Shown piece after piece: positions 27,609 to 36,411 of a stretch of 64,000 bases of DNA. Numbering within the stretch: the first letter of the stretch is position 1; the number at the start of each line of letters is the position of its first letter. Below the pieces are notes generated by a model. The model saw only the letters and a program-made list of their open reading frames with translations, was not told where the DNA came from and did no database searches. Location: positions 2,542,001-2,606,000 of the forward strand of contig NC_017068.1 in assembly GCF_000284095.1 (NCBI RefSeq), given 5' to 3'. Both the position numbers and the translations under genes were made by a program. This DNA comes from Selenomonas ruminantium subsp. lactilytica TAM6421 (GTDB lineage: Bacteria; Bacillota; Negativicutes; Selenomonadales; Selenomonadaceae).

Positions 27609-29153
27609 TTAGCCCACAATCCAATTGACGAAATAGATGGCCAACGGAATCGTGACGCAGGCAATGCCGATAAAGTCAATATACACACCGGTACGGATCA
27701 TCTTGGTGATGGGGATATAACCTGAAGCATAGACGATGGCGTTCGGCGGCGTGGAAACCGGCAGCATAAAGCCCAGGGATGCGGAAAGGGCAATGCCCAC
27801 CGACACCGGCACGGGGCTGATGCCTGCCGAAATGGCCGCCGTGATCGCTAGCGGCCCAATCATATTGGTAGCCGCCGTATGGCTCGTGAGTTCCGATAGC
27901 AGCAAGGCCATTACCGAAAAGATGGCCACCATGGCCACTTCCGAGGGGGCACCGCCCATGGAGCTGACAATGAGGTCGCCCACCCACTGGGAAAGGCCCG
28001 TCTTATACATCATGCCGCCCATGGCCAGGCCGCCGCCGAAGAGGATCAGCGTGCCCCATTCAATGCCCTGCATGGCCTCCGACCATTTCAATGTGAACTG
28101 GCGTTCCTTGAAATTCACTGGCAGCAGGAATAAGAGCAAAGCGCCTGCCATAGCCGCAATGGCCTCCGGGAACAATTTATTGTACATCTTCAACGTGGGA
28201 TCTGTGCTGCCAAAGGCAATGGACATAAAGCCCGGAAGCACCCAGAGCGTGACTGCCACGATAAAGGCCAGCAGGGTGTTCTTCTGGGCCCGGGTCCAGC
28301 CGCCCAGCTCATCGCGCTTCGTCTTAATGAAAACATCCGCACCTTCAATGCGATCCACATCCGCCGGGAACATATGGGAAAGCACCACATAGGCGATGGC
28401 AAAATAGATTACCATGGCAATCAGGCCCCAGGTCATCCACTGGAAGAAGGATACATGGATATCGCACATGGTGTCCAAGAAGCCCAGCATGATGAGATTC
28501 GGCGGGGTGCCAATCGGCGTCAAAACACCGCCGATGGAGCAGGAATATGCCGTCATCAGCATCAGCCCCGTGGCGTATTTATACTCGTGCAGATGGATTT
28601 CCCGGCCGTTAGCCGCAAACATCTCCTTGATAGAGGTCAGCAGCCCTAAACAGATTGGGAACATCATGGCAGCCGTAGCCGTGTTGCTTACCCAGCCGGA
28701 ACATAAAGCCGCCGCCAGACCTACCGCCAAGAAAATCCTTTTCGGATTGGAACCCACCCAGCTGCGGGACAGCAGCCAATAAGCAAAGCGTTTGTCGAGA
28801 CCATGTGTCATCATGGCTTTCGCTAAGATAAAGCCGCCCATAAACAGGAAAATCATGGAATTGGCAAAGGCAGCAAAGGCCGTGCCTACGGGCACCACGC
28901 CGGTAATAACCGCCAATGTCGGACCAATAAGTGAAGTAACCGGGATCGGCACCGGCTCTGTGATCCACCACAAAGCCACCAGTACCATAATGGCCAATAA
29001 CTTATGCGCCGCCACCGTCAGCCCCGCGATGGGTGTCATAAACACCAGCAGGGCCAGGATGGGCGCCCCAAACAAACCGATTGTTCGCCGTCTGCGGTCG
29101 AAGGCCTCTTCCGCCTTTTTCACCGCGTCAGCTTCTGCTTGTCTCTTGTCCAA
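27609..29153 (-). CDS. DASS-family (SLC13) anion symporter
   Basis: A 514-residue inner-membrane carrier of the divalent anion:Na+ symporter family, which transports di- and tricarboxylates or sulfate. It has eleven or more hydrophobic segments. Family features are ITEPVPIPVTSLIGP, FMGGFILAKAMMTHGLDKR, the SNT motif in WVSNTATAAMMFPI (first substrate-Na+ site), and SELTSHTAATNMIGP (second site). It begins with TTG at 29153 after AAGGAGG. Substrate cannot be told; succinate, malate or tartrate are likely. It is first in an operon with SHMT-like paralogue 2. Confidence 0.9.
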   Translation of the reverse strand: MDKRQAEADAVKKAEEAFDRRRRTIGLFGAPILALLVFMTPIAGLTVAAHKLLAIMVLVALWWITEPVPIPVTSLIGPTLAVITGVVPVGTAFAAFANSMIFLFMGGFILAKAMMTHGLDKRFAYWLLSRSWVGSNPKRIFLAVGLAAALCSGWVSNTATAAMMFPICLGLLTSIKEMFAANGREIHLHEYKYATGLMLMTAYSCSIGGVLTPIGTPPNLIMLGFLDTMCDIHVSFFQWMTWGLIAMVIYFAIAYVVLSHMFPADVDRIEGADVFIKTKRDELGGWTRAQKNTLLAFIVAVTLWVLPGFMSIAFGSTDPTLKMYNKLFPEAIAAMAGALLLFLLPVNFKERQFTLKWSEAMQGIEWGTLILFGGGLAMGGMMYKTGLSQWVGDLIVSSMGGAPSEVAMVAIFSVMALLLSELTSHTAATNMIGPLAITAAISAGISPVPVSVGIALSASLGFMLPVSTPPNAIVYASGYIPITKMIRTGVYIDFIGIACVTIPLAIYFVNWIVG

Positions 29154-29300
29154 GGTTCTGCGCCTCCTTCAATAATGCTGCATACATTTATCCATCCATC
29201 TGCTTATTCATCATACAGAAGGAAAATTCCTCTATTTTGGGAAACAAATAATCATAAATCTGCCTTATTTTGTCTATTTATGTATACATGGTTTAAAATA

Positions 29301-29329
29301 TTGACAAGACAATAAAGACGCTCTATAAT
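29301..29329 (+). promoter_or_regulatory. Consensus promoter of amt-glnK
   Basis: TTGACA (29301-29306) and TATAAT (29324-29329) with exactly 17 nt between them. The predicted transcript start is near 29336, giving a leader of about 187 nt. Confidence 0.85.
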
Positions 29330-29335
29330 GTGTCC

Positions 29336-29460
29336 ATAAGCAAACAGGACAACGTCGTCCCTAAGTATCAGGTACCGGATACTTAGGGACTTTTATGTTT
29401 TCAGGACAATGGCGTCCATAGTGCAGTAACTCTCCCTGCACTATGGACGCTTTCTGTTTG
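29336..29460 (+). promoter_or_regulatory. Leader with two AxxGxx hexaloop hairpins and two terminators (ANTAR-target-like)
   Basis: Unit 1: GGAC-AACGTC-GTCC (29347-29360) forms a hairpin with a hexaloop carrying A at 1 and G at 4. Its 3' strand is also the 5' strand of a terminator, GTCCCTAAGTATC (29357-29369) with GATACTTAGGGAC (to 29390), then TTTTATGTTT. Unit 2 repeats this: GGAC-AATGGC-GTCC (29404-29417) overlaps a terminator with a perfect 15-bp stem (29412-29426 with 29436-29450) and TTTCTGTTT. This matches the known ANTAR antitermination logic, a hexaloop hairpin excluding a terminator, ahead of nitrogen genes. Confidence 0.65.
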
Positions 29461-29522
29461 CAGGACTTATCCAATGAAAATGTTTCAAAATGCAATCGCT
29501 ACTAGGGAAAGGATGTTTTATT

Positions 29523-30836
29523 ATGATTGATACTGGCGATACGGCCTGGGTACTCATTAGTGCCGCTTTGGTCTTTATCATGACTCCTGGTCTGGCCTTC
29601 TTCTATGGAGGCATGGTGCGCAGCAAGAACGTGCTCACCACCATTATGCAGAGCTTCTTCGTTCTGGCGATAGTTTCCGTGGAATTCATCGTCCTGGGTT
29701 ATACCATGGCCTTCGGCCCTGACGTCAACGGTTTCATCGGCAGCCTTGACAAGCTCGGTCTTGCCGGGGTTGGCCTGCAGGTGTTGGAAGGCAGCACCAT
29801 TCCGGAACTGGCTTTCGTAGCCTTCCAGTGCATGTTCGCTGCTCTCACCCCGGCACTGATCACCGGTGCCTTTGCAGAGCGCATGAAATTTGCTGCCTTT
29901 GCCGTCTTCATCCTGCTCTGGGCGATCTTCATCTATAACCCCATGGCCCATTGGGTATGGGGCGGCGGCTTCCTGGCAGAGCTCGGTGCTCTCGACTTTG
30001 CCGGCGGCCTCGTCATCCACATTCTCTCCGGTGTATCCGGTCTGACCATCTGCCTGCTTCTCGGCAAACGCCATGGCTATCAGCATACGGCCATGCTGCC
30101 CCATAATCTTCCCATGACGGTTCTCGGTGCTACTCTCCTTTGGTTCGGCTGGTTCGGCTTCAACGCCGGCAGCGCTCTTGGCGCCAACGCTCTGGCTGCC
30201 AATGCTTTCGTCACCACGCAGGCCGCTGCAGCTGCCGCTGCTGTTTCCTGGGTACTGACTGAATGGAAACTCAACGGCAAACCCACCATCCTCGGTGCTG
30301 TTTCCGGCTGCGTGGCTGGTCTTGTGGCCATCACCCCGGCCGCCGGTTTTGTTACACCGATGCCTGCTGTACTGATTGGTCTGATTGGCGGCGTTGTCTG
30401 CTACTTCGCCGTAGCCGTCCTCAAAGAAAAACTCGGTTACGATGATTCCCTTGATGCCTTCGGTGTTCATGGCATCGGCGGCACCTGGGGTGCCATCGCC
30501 ACGGGCCTCTGGGCCACCACGGAAGTCAATCCAGACGGTGCCAACGGCCTCTTCTACGGCGACACCCATCTCTTCGTTGCTCAGCTCATCTCCATCGTTG
30601 TGGCTTACGCTTTGGCCATTGCCGGTTCCTTCGTCCTCTATCAGCTCGTACATTCCTTCATGGATACCCGTGCTGACGAAGCCGAAGAACTCACGGGCCT
30701 CGATATCGTGGAACACGGCGAACGCGGCTATACTCGCGGCGTGCTGACCTCCAGCCCGCTGCTGGGTGGTTTTGACTCCTCCAGCGAAATGCTGGCCAAC
30801 ACCGTAATGCAGATGAATATGGCGGAGAAAGGATGA
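29523..30836 (+). CDS. amtB: Ammonium transporter (Amt/Rh family)
   Basis: A 437-residue inner-membrane ammonium channel with eleven predicted segments. Family signatures are FFYGGMVRSKNVL, NPMAHWVWGGGF with the conserved D in LDFAGG, WFGWFGFNAGSALGAN, and DDSLDAFGVHGIGGTWGA containing one of the pore histidines. The ATG at 29523 follows GGAAAGG. It overlaps glnK by four bases, the usual amtB-glnK pairing in which the PII protein plugs the channel when nitrogen is plentiful. Control is probably by the structured leader upstream. Confidence 0.96.
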   Translation: MIDTGDTAWVLISAALVFIMTPGLAFFYGGMVRSKNVLTTIMQSFFVLAIVSVEFIVLGYTMAFGPDVNGFIGSLDKLGLAGVGLQVLEGSTIPELAFVAFQCMFAALTPALITGAFAERMKFAAFAVFILLWAIFIYNPMAHWVWGGGFLAELGALDFAGGLVIHILSGVSGLTICLLLGKRHGYQHTAMLPHNLPMTVLGATLLWFGWFGFNAGSALGANALAANAFVTTQAAAAAAAVSWVLTEWKLNGKPTILGAVSGCVAGLVAITPAAGFVTPMPAVLIGLIGGVVCYFAVAVLKEKLGYDDSLDAFGVHGIGGTWGAIATGLWATTEVNPDGANGLFYGDTHLFVAQLISIVVAYALAIAGSFVLYQLVHSFMDTRADEAEELTGLDIVEHGERGYTRGVLTSSPLLGGFDSSSEMLANTVMQMNMAEKG

Positions 30837-31222
30837 GTGCCATGCTGACCAAAATCGAAATCATTACCCGTTCCTCCAAACTCGATGACTTGCTCAGAGC
30901 CTTGAACAAAATCGGCGTGCTGGGCCTCACCGTCAGCCAGGTATTTGGCTGCGGCCTGCAGAAAGGCCACCAGGAGGTCTACCGGGGCAAAAAATACGAC
31001 GTGAACCTCACCCCCAAGATCAAGGTGGAAACCGTGGTTTCCGAAGTTCCCGTAGATCTGGTACTGGAAACCTGCGAACGTGTCCTGCGCACCGGCAAAT
31101 TCGGTGACGGCAAGATCTTCGTTTCAGAACTCAAAGATGCCGTACGCATCCGCACCGGCCAGCGCGGTGACGACGCCATCCGGGATATTCCAGGAGAAGT
31201 CAAAGAACAGGCCAGTGCCTAA
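30833..31222 (+). CDS. glnK: PII nitrogen-regulatory protein
   Basis: A PII signal protein of 129 residues (126 if the second ATG at 30842 is used, which gives the usual MLTKIEI start). The T-loop reads EVYRGKKYDVNLTPKIKVE and keeps the tyrosine that is uridylylated in many bacteria. The C-terminal GDGKIFVSELKDAVRIRTG is the family signature with the ATP-binding residues. It binds ATP, ADP and 2-oxoglutarate and gates AmtB. The first ATG overlaps the amtB stop (ATGA). Confidence 0.95.
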   Translation: MSAMLTKIEIITRSSKLDDLLRALNKIGVLGLTVSQVFGCGLQKGHQEVYRGKKYDVNLTPKIKVETVVSEVPVDLVLETCERVLRTGKFGDGKIFVSELKDAVRIRTGQRGDDAIRDIPGEVKEQASA

Positions 31223-31237
31223 AACAAAACAATCACC

Positions 31238-31271
31238 AAAAGGGAGTGACCGCCAAGGCCACTCCTTTTTT
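31238..31271. terminator. Terminator shared by glnK and the glycosylation operon
   Basis: AAAAGGGAGTG pairs with CACTCCTTTTTT across a small inner stem, with T-runs on both strands. It lies between convergent glnK and the acyltransferase gene. Confidence 0.82.
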
Positions 31272-31291
31272 GATAATTAAATTATCGCCAC

Positions 31292-32305
31292 CTAGTAATC
31301 ATACGCGTACATGATCCGCACTTTTTCTGAAACCACGCAATCGATTATTTCAATGGATTCTTCTTCTTTTGTGGTCACAATCACATCTACATCATTAATG
31401 ATATCAGCCATCACTGACCTATCCCCTTGATATGTTACGATAAGTGGTGCATCTTCACCTCGTTTTTCCAGCATCTCCTTCAACTCTGCTGTACAAAATT
31501 CGGATTCTGGAGAATTATCCAACCACAACAGCAGTACCAGATTATCCTTTATTGTCTGCCTGGCCATAAAACGAGCAATAAAAACACGCCAAATTCCCTC
31601 ATCACTATGAATATCCGGACGAAAATGATATATTTGACGTTCCTGATGCAACTGTGAAATATCTCTTTGCAAAGTGCTTTCTGATAATTCAGGTTCAGGC
31701 ATCGCATACTTTTGCAAAAATGTTTCGACATCCGCCATTTCCGGCAAAGCAGCCTTTATCTTCTCCTTTGACCAATTCCACCACCTCAACCGTTGTAAGC
31801 CTTCAATAATCTCTGGCTTAAAACGATACTTTATGACCACTGCTGGATTTCCCCCAACGATTGCATAGGGTGGAACATCCTTTGTAACCACTGAACTAGC
31901 TGCCACTACTGCTCCATTCCCAATATGCACGCCCCCCATAATGGTGACATTCGCACCGATCCAGACATCATTACCAATGATGATCTGTTTGTGATTATGT
32001 TTTCCCGCTGGTGGTGGCAAACTTGTATTCTCCCCCCACCATTCGGTCAAAATATTGCTATCAAAGGGATATGTCGACACTCGCCGATAATCATGATTAA
32101 TACCGATATACAGATGCAAGTCATGGGCCAATGATGAATATTTCCCTACCAATAAATGTGCTTCCTCATCATCACTTATCCCCATTTCAGCATTGACTAT
32201 ATAGGAACCTGCTCCCAAAGTTACGCTTGTAAAATCCCTTGCTTTATCCAATTGCAGTTTGCGGGTCTTCGGCTGGAAATTACAAAAATCTACATACTTG
32301 AGCAT
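31292..32305 (-). CDS. Hexapeptide-repeat O-acyltransferase with extra C-terminal domain
   Basis: A 337-residue protein whose first 210 residues form a left-handed beta-helix acyltransferase of the CatB/xenobiotic class. The signature is [48 protein letters not shown] (key run split by family repeats), with the catalytic His in GINHDYRR. The last 110 residues ([30 protein letters not shown]) are not recognised but resemble a small sugar-enzyme accessory fold. It is the last gene of the glycosyltransferase operon, 15 bp after the preceding gene. It probably acetylates or acylates the glycan; that is inference. Confidence 0.82.
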   Translation of the reverse strand: MLKYVDFCNFQPKTRKLQLDKARDFTSVTLGAGSYIVNAEMGISDDEEAHLLVGKYSSLAHDLHLYIGINHDYRRVSTYPFDSNILTEWWGENTSLPPPAGKHNHKQIIIGNDVWIGANVTIMGGVHIGNGAVVAASSVVTKDVPPYAIVGGNPAVVIKYRFKPEIIEGLQRLRWWNWSKEKIKAALPEMADVETFLQKYAMPEPELSESTLQRDISQLHQERQIYHFRPDIHSDEGIWRVFIARFMARQTIKDNLVLLLWLDNSPESEFCTAELKEMLEKRGEDAPLIVTYQGDRSVMADIINDVDVIVTTKEEESIEIIDCVVSEKVRIMYAYDY

Positions 32306-32320
32306 ATAATACCTCCAGCA

Positions 32321-34774
32321 TCAATCTCTAAACGGCATGCGATAAACCCGATCCTGATCACCAAAAAACAACAAGCCATCCTCCGTCAGGTGCTGGCGCA
32401 ATGTTTGTATCAGTTTGTCCCCCTGTCGTCTTTCATGATAATTTCCCAGCAAAGCAATCCGGGCAAATTTTTTCTGTTGATAATGCTTGTCCAATCCGTC
32501 AAGAAAATCATGGCAGACATACAGCGGGAAAGTTTTTCCGGCCAACTCTACACCTAATTTATCCGAAGTCAAGCCGTATATCGTGGCCTCAGGAATTCTA
32601 CGTTTCAGCCAAAAGAGCTCGTATCCCATATCACAATTGACCAGAAGAACATCCTGTCCAGGGGACAGTTCCTTATATAGCAGATCCGTCATTTCATAGT
32701 GGCTGCGATAGGTTCCCTTGATGCTCCACTTTTTCATGAAGTATGCCCGATTTTTTTCAATAAGTTTGTTATAACGCTCTTTTTTATCCTTTTCCCGAGC
32801 TGCATCATTTTTTCCTGCAAAGGCCACACTGCCGAAATGATGGATGTAGGTATCACCGCACAACAGTAATTCATAACCAGCCTTGCGCATGCGCAGACAG
32901 TAATCATCATCCTCAAAGTTACCTGGGCTGAATGATTCATCCAAATTGCCCAGACGCATATAGACCTCCCGTTTCATGAGCAAACAAAATCCTACCAACA
33001 CCATCCAAGGATACCATTTCTGCGCATCTGATCGATTAAAATTACCTGCCACCGCCATAAGTTCCTCAATCGACTGATAAGGCAGACTGATGGCCTGTTC
33101 ATTGGAGCAGTGATTTGTCATACAGCCTACGGCCCCTATATTCTGACTGCTATATAGAGCCTTACGCATATTGTCCAGCCAGCCTGGTGTCACAACGGTA
33201 TCATTGTTCAACAGCAGCAGCTCTGTTCCATTAGCAATCTCCATGCCCTGATTACATCCCTTGGGAAACCCCATATTTTTCTTATTGAATATGCAGCAGA
33301 TATCCGTCTGACTTGCCAACCATTGAGCTGAGCCATCCTTAGAACCATTATCCACCACAATGATTTCATAGGTTCCTTTCTCCGTATTTTTTCGAATGCT
33401 TTCCAAGCAGAGCCTGGTATAATCCAGCGCATTGTAACTCAAAATAATAATACTGGTTAGCGTCTGCTCCTTCACCATCCCATTATCCTTCAACACCTTC
33501 AGAGTCGAATAATCTTCTGTTGCATGTTTGGCATAATAATCCTCATCTGCTGACAACTTCTGATAGTCCATATACCAAGGCAAATGTCTTGCCATATACT
33601 TTCCTGCCAACCTCAAAGTGGCATACGCATTATAATGACGCAAGTTCCGATACAGAGCAAAGGTTGTATCAATCACACCAAAGTATACCTCAGGTGCTAA
33701 CTCTGTCATCATACGCTCCCCTTCACTGGCCCAAACTGCCGCCTTGCCCGCAAAGGTGATATCCTCTGTTCTAAGACCAAAGCCAACTTTTTTTATGTAG
33801 GGATACTTACGCAGTACCTGTAACATTTTCTTCAAGACATCATAAGGACATTCCTCCACGGGAACAATGTCCGGATCTGTATATACATATGGCGTCTGGA
33901 TGTTCAGTACATTGAGTACATTACTTTTCCACAAAGCCTTGTAACCCAAATTCTTCTTTAAGAATAATACCTTTATTCGCTCCTTTATCTCATCATAATA
34001 AGCCAACAAAGGCGGATATGTCGAATCATTATCCAGTATATAAATATTGTGATAACCTGCCTGCCATAACCAATCTATTTGCTGGCGCAGGCACTCCAAT
34101 CTGTCTCTGGCATTGATGAAGATTGGTATATTCTGATAATCTTCATCCTTTATATCCAGCGAATACCTGTACGGATCTTCTTCTATTTGTCCCTCGTCAA
34201 AAATCCGCCGTTCCATTTCCGCATCTGCAGCCATGGCCTTTGCCGTATCTTCATCCCCCAGACATTTGGCCACAATCCCGATATTTATCATAGCTTCCCG
34301 ATAATTCTTCTTTATCCGCAAGGCATGACCGTAAGCCTCCAAGGCCTTTTCCCATGCCTTTTGTTTTACAGCCATATTCCCCAAACGCAAAAACAGTGTT
34401 TCATCCTGCGGCTCATAGGCCAGATATTCCAGATAGAGCTTTTCTGCTATTGCATAGTCTCCCAATTCCTGATAAGCATAGCCTTTATAGAGTTTCAGAA
34501 TGAGCAGGCTTTTATCATGAACTTTTGTCAAAATCTCCTCTGCTGTCTGCAGATAAGTTAAAGCATCCTGCCCTTGCTTCCTCTCCAGGGCAGAAAAAGC
34601 ACATACAACAAATACGCTCAAAAATTTATCCAAAAATAATTTGCCCGATTCTGATCTGCTCTTTTCCTGATAAAGTTCCATTCGTCCGCTGCACAGGCAC
34701 TCTGCCATCCCCAGAAAATCATATTTTTTTTCCCGTCTGGCAAATTCCGTCATCCACGATTCCAAAGTATTCAT
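32321..34774 (-). CDS. TPR protein with two glycosyltransferase domains
   Basis: 817 residues. Residues 1-190 are TPR-like helices (ALEAYGHALRIKKNYREAM). A first transferase-like domain from about 225 begins IPIFINARDRLECL and continues IYILDNDSTYPPLLAYY, with DPDIVP as a likely DXD-type metal site. A second, from about 435, is a classic GT2 domain: TSIIILSYNALDYTRLCLES, VVDNGSKDGS and LLLNNDTVVTPGW. The last 130 residues are unassigned. The ATG lies close behind GGGGGAG. It overlaps the short ORF upstream by 56 bp. It is probably a protein-glycan polymerising or bifunctional enzyme for flagellin. Confidence 0.83.
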   Translation of the reverse strand: MNTLESWMTEFARREKKYDFLGMAECLCSGRMELYQEKSRSESGKLFLDKFLSVFVVCAFSALERKQGQDALTYLQTAEEILTKVHDKSLLILKLYKGYAYQELGDYAIAEKLYLEYLAYEPQDETLFLRLGNMAVKQKAWEKALEAYGHALRIKKNYREAMINIGIVAKCLGDEDTAKAMAADAEMERRIFDEGQIEEDPYRYSLDIKDEDYQNIPIFINARDRLECLRQQIDWLWQAGYHNIYILDNDSTYPPLLAYYDEIKERIKVLFLKKNLGYKALWKSNVLNVLNIQTPYVYTDPDIVPVEECPYDVLKKMLQVLRKYPYIKKVGFGLRTEDITFAGKAAVWASEGERMMTELAPEVYFGVIDTTFALYRNLRHYNAYATLRLAGKYMARHLPWYMDYQKLSADEDYYAKHATEDYSTLKVLKDNGMVKEQTLTSIIILSYNALDYTRLCLESIRKNTEKGTYEIIVVDNGSKDGSAQWLASQTDICCIFNKKNMGFPKGCNQGMEIANGTELLLLNNDTVVTPGWLDNMRKALYSSQNIGAVGCMTNHCSNEQAISLPYQSIEELMAVAGNFNRSDAQKWYPWMVLVGFCLLMKREVYMRLGNLDESFSPGNFEDDDYCLRMRKAGYELLLCGDTYIHHFGSVAFAGKNDAAREKDKKERYNKLIEKNRAYFMKKWSIKGTYRSHYEMTDLLYKELSPGQDVLLVNCDMGYELFWLKRRIPEATIYGLTSDKLGVELAGKTFPLYVCHDFLDGLDKHYQQKKFARIALLGNYHERRQGDKLIQTLRQHLTEDGLLFFGDQDRVYRMPFRD

Positions 34775-34982
34775 ATGCTCCCCCAATCTTAGATAGCAGC
34801 CGCAGCATACATCTGCCTAAATTCCTGCCTTGACCATCGAAGGATATCACGGGAACCTGCCCCAACATTTGGCCTTGTACGGATAAATTTTCATCTATAA
34901 TACAGACAATATGCAAATCCTGGGGCAGATATGTAATCAACCCTTCGGCCAGTTCCATATCACACCATAATGCTAATTTCAT
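34719..34982 (-). CDS. Short Rossmann-like ORF, possibly a remnant
   Basis: 87 residues. Its first 60 (MKLALWCDMELAEGLITYL, VCIIDENLSVQGQ, GQVPVISF) resemble the N-terminal nucleotide-binding-like domain found before some sugar-modifying or FkbM-type methyltransferase domains, of the form 'gtgelak..lp..v..viDn..s.qG....pVis'. Nothing catalytic follows. The start shares four bases (ATGA) with the upstream gene, so it is coupled and probably translated. The end overlaps the next gene by 56 bp. It may be a free-standing domain or the remains of a deleted gene. Confidence 0.45.
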   Translation of the reverse strand: MKLALWCDMELAEGLITYLPQDLHIVCIIDENLSVQGQMLGQVPVISFDGQGRNLGRCMLRLLSKIGGAYEYFGIVDDGICQTGKKI

Positions 34983-36379
34983 GTTCGATTTCCCTCTTTT
35001 TCCGAAAATGTGCCGCTTTTTTTCAAGGAAGCCACCAAACTGGCGGAGGCGTTGGCATGGTTAACATAGTAAATCTCATCAGGTGGCAGATTATCATAGT
35101 CATAATGCCAGGGAAGATGCCAGGCCATCAAATCACCCGTGGTGCGGGCAGATACGTATAAGTGATAATGACGATAATTGCGATAAAGAGCAAATGTAGT
35201 GTCCACAGCACCAAAGTAAAGATCAGGCTCTATTTTATGTAGATAGTATCGCTGTTCTTGGGCTAGTATTTCTGCTGCATTGCTACAGGTAATCCCCTCC
35301 GTTTTTAATCCCAGTCCGACTTTTTTCAGCAACGGATAACGCTGCAAAATAGCCAGCAGCTGCCGCAAAAAATCCTTAGGGCAATCGTCAACAGGCACTA
35401 CATCTGAATCCGTATAGACATATGAACTTTCCACAGACATACTTTCCAATATGCCACTGTCCCAAAGTGCTGTATGCCCGAAATTTTTTTTCAGTCGTAC
35501 AACCTGCACTGCAGGACAGTTTTCGTCCAACTGACAATAATATTTCAATAATGGCGGATAGGATGAGTCATTGTCCAGAATATAGATTTTTTTATATCCC
35601 GCATTCACCAGCCACTCCACCAATCTTTGCAAACATCCAAGACGATTAAAATTATTGATGAATATAGGGATTGACCAAAAGTTCATCCCCTTCGGCAAAG
35701 CCAATGTTCGCTCCCAAGGACTATCTTGCCAACCGACATCATACTGCTGCAACATTTTCTTATCACCTGCCAGTGATCGCTCCAAAATAGCCGCATTGGC
35801 TATTACTTCCGAAAAATTGGCATGCTGCTGCAAGGCAACAATATAGTCATCCAGAGCCTCCTGCAACTTTCCCAAGAAGAATAACGCATTTCCCCTGTAG
35901 AAATGCGCTATTTCGTCCTGAGGGAAAACAGCAAGATATGAAGAAAAATCTGATGTTGCTTTGGCATACTCACGCAAGCCATACCAAGCCAGTCCTCGAT
36001 AGCAGTAAAGATGCGGATAGGAGGGAAAAATAATCTCGCTATAACTGTCGTAAATCAGCAGGTTGCGCAAAGCCCCCTGATAGTCACCACATTGCAAAGC
36101 ACGCAAAGCATGCAAAAAATAACGGTTCAATTCATCCTGGGACGTATTGGGCGAAATACCACGTTCTATAAGCATTTGAACACAACTATTTACTGCTTGA
36201 TTAGCCAATTGCTGAATTTCAGCCAGCAGTTGGCCTGCCTCACTGCTTTGATAAAAGGGAACCTCTTTCAGTTCAGAGATAGTCTGTAGGATTTCCTCCG
36301 AACTGCATAAAGGATTCTTCAATGCCGCAAACAAAAAACATTTCTCTGAATATTTATTGAGAATATCACCTGTATTCAT
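34979..36379 (-). CDS. TPR protein with glycosyltransferase-like domain
   Basis: 466 residues. Residues 1-215 are helical TPR-like repeats (ALRNLLIYDSYSEIIFPSYPHLYCYRGLA; segments broken by repeats). From about 235 it has the same transferase-like domain as the next gene: IPIFINNFNRLGCLQRLVEWL, IYILDNDSSYPPLLKYY and DSDVVPVDDCP as a likely acidic metal site, ending in LMAWHLPWHYDYDNL. It lacks the second GT2 domain of its neighbour, so the two are partial paralogues. ATG at 36379 follows AAAAGGAGGG. Confidence 0.8.
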   Translation of the reverse strand: MNTGDILNKYSEKCFLFAALKNPLCSSEEILQTISELKEVPFYQSSEAGQLLAEIQQLANQAVNSCVQMLIERGISPNTSQDELNRYFLHALRALQCGDYQGALRNLLIYDSYSEIIFPSYPHLYCYRGLAWYGLREYAKATSDFSSYLAVFPQDEIAHFYRGNALFFLGKLQEALDDYIVALQQHANFSEVIANAAILERSLAGDKKMLQQYDVGWQDSPWERTLALPKGMNFWSIPIFINNFNRLGCLQRLVEWLVNAGYKKIYILDNDSSYPPLLKYYCQLDENCPAVQVVRLKKNFGHTALWDSGILESMSVESSYVYTDSDVVPVDDCPKDFLRQLLAILQRYPLLKKVGLGLKTEGITCSNAAEILAQEQRYYLHKIEPDLYFGAVDTTFALYRNYRHYHLYVSARTTGDLMAWHLPWHYDYDNLPPDEIYYVNHANASASLVASLKKSGTFSEKEGNRT

Positions 36380-36411
36380 GTTCCCTCCTTTTCCCCCACC
36401 AACTAAGAGTT

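Noticed and set aside
29502-30716. 404-codon minus-strand ORF opposite amtB
   Set aside because: It mirrors the ammonium transporter gene and has low-complexity composition. No start signal or family.
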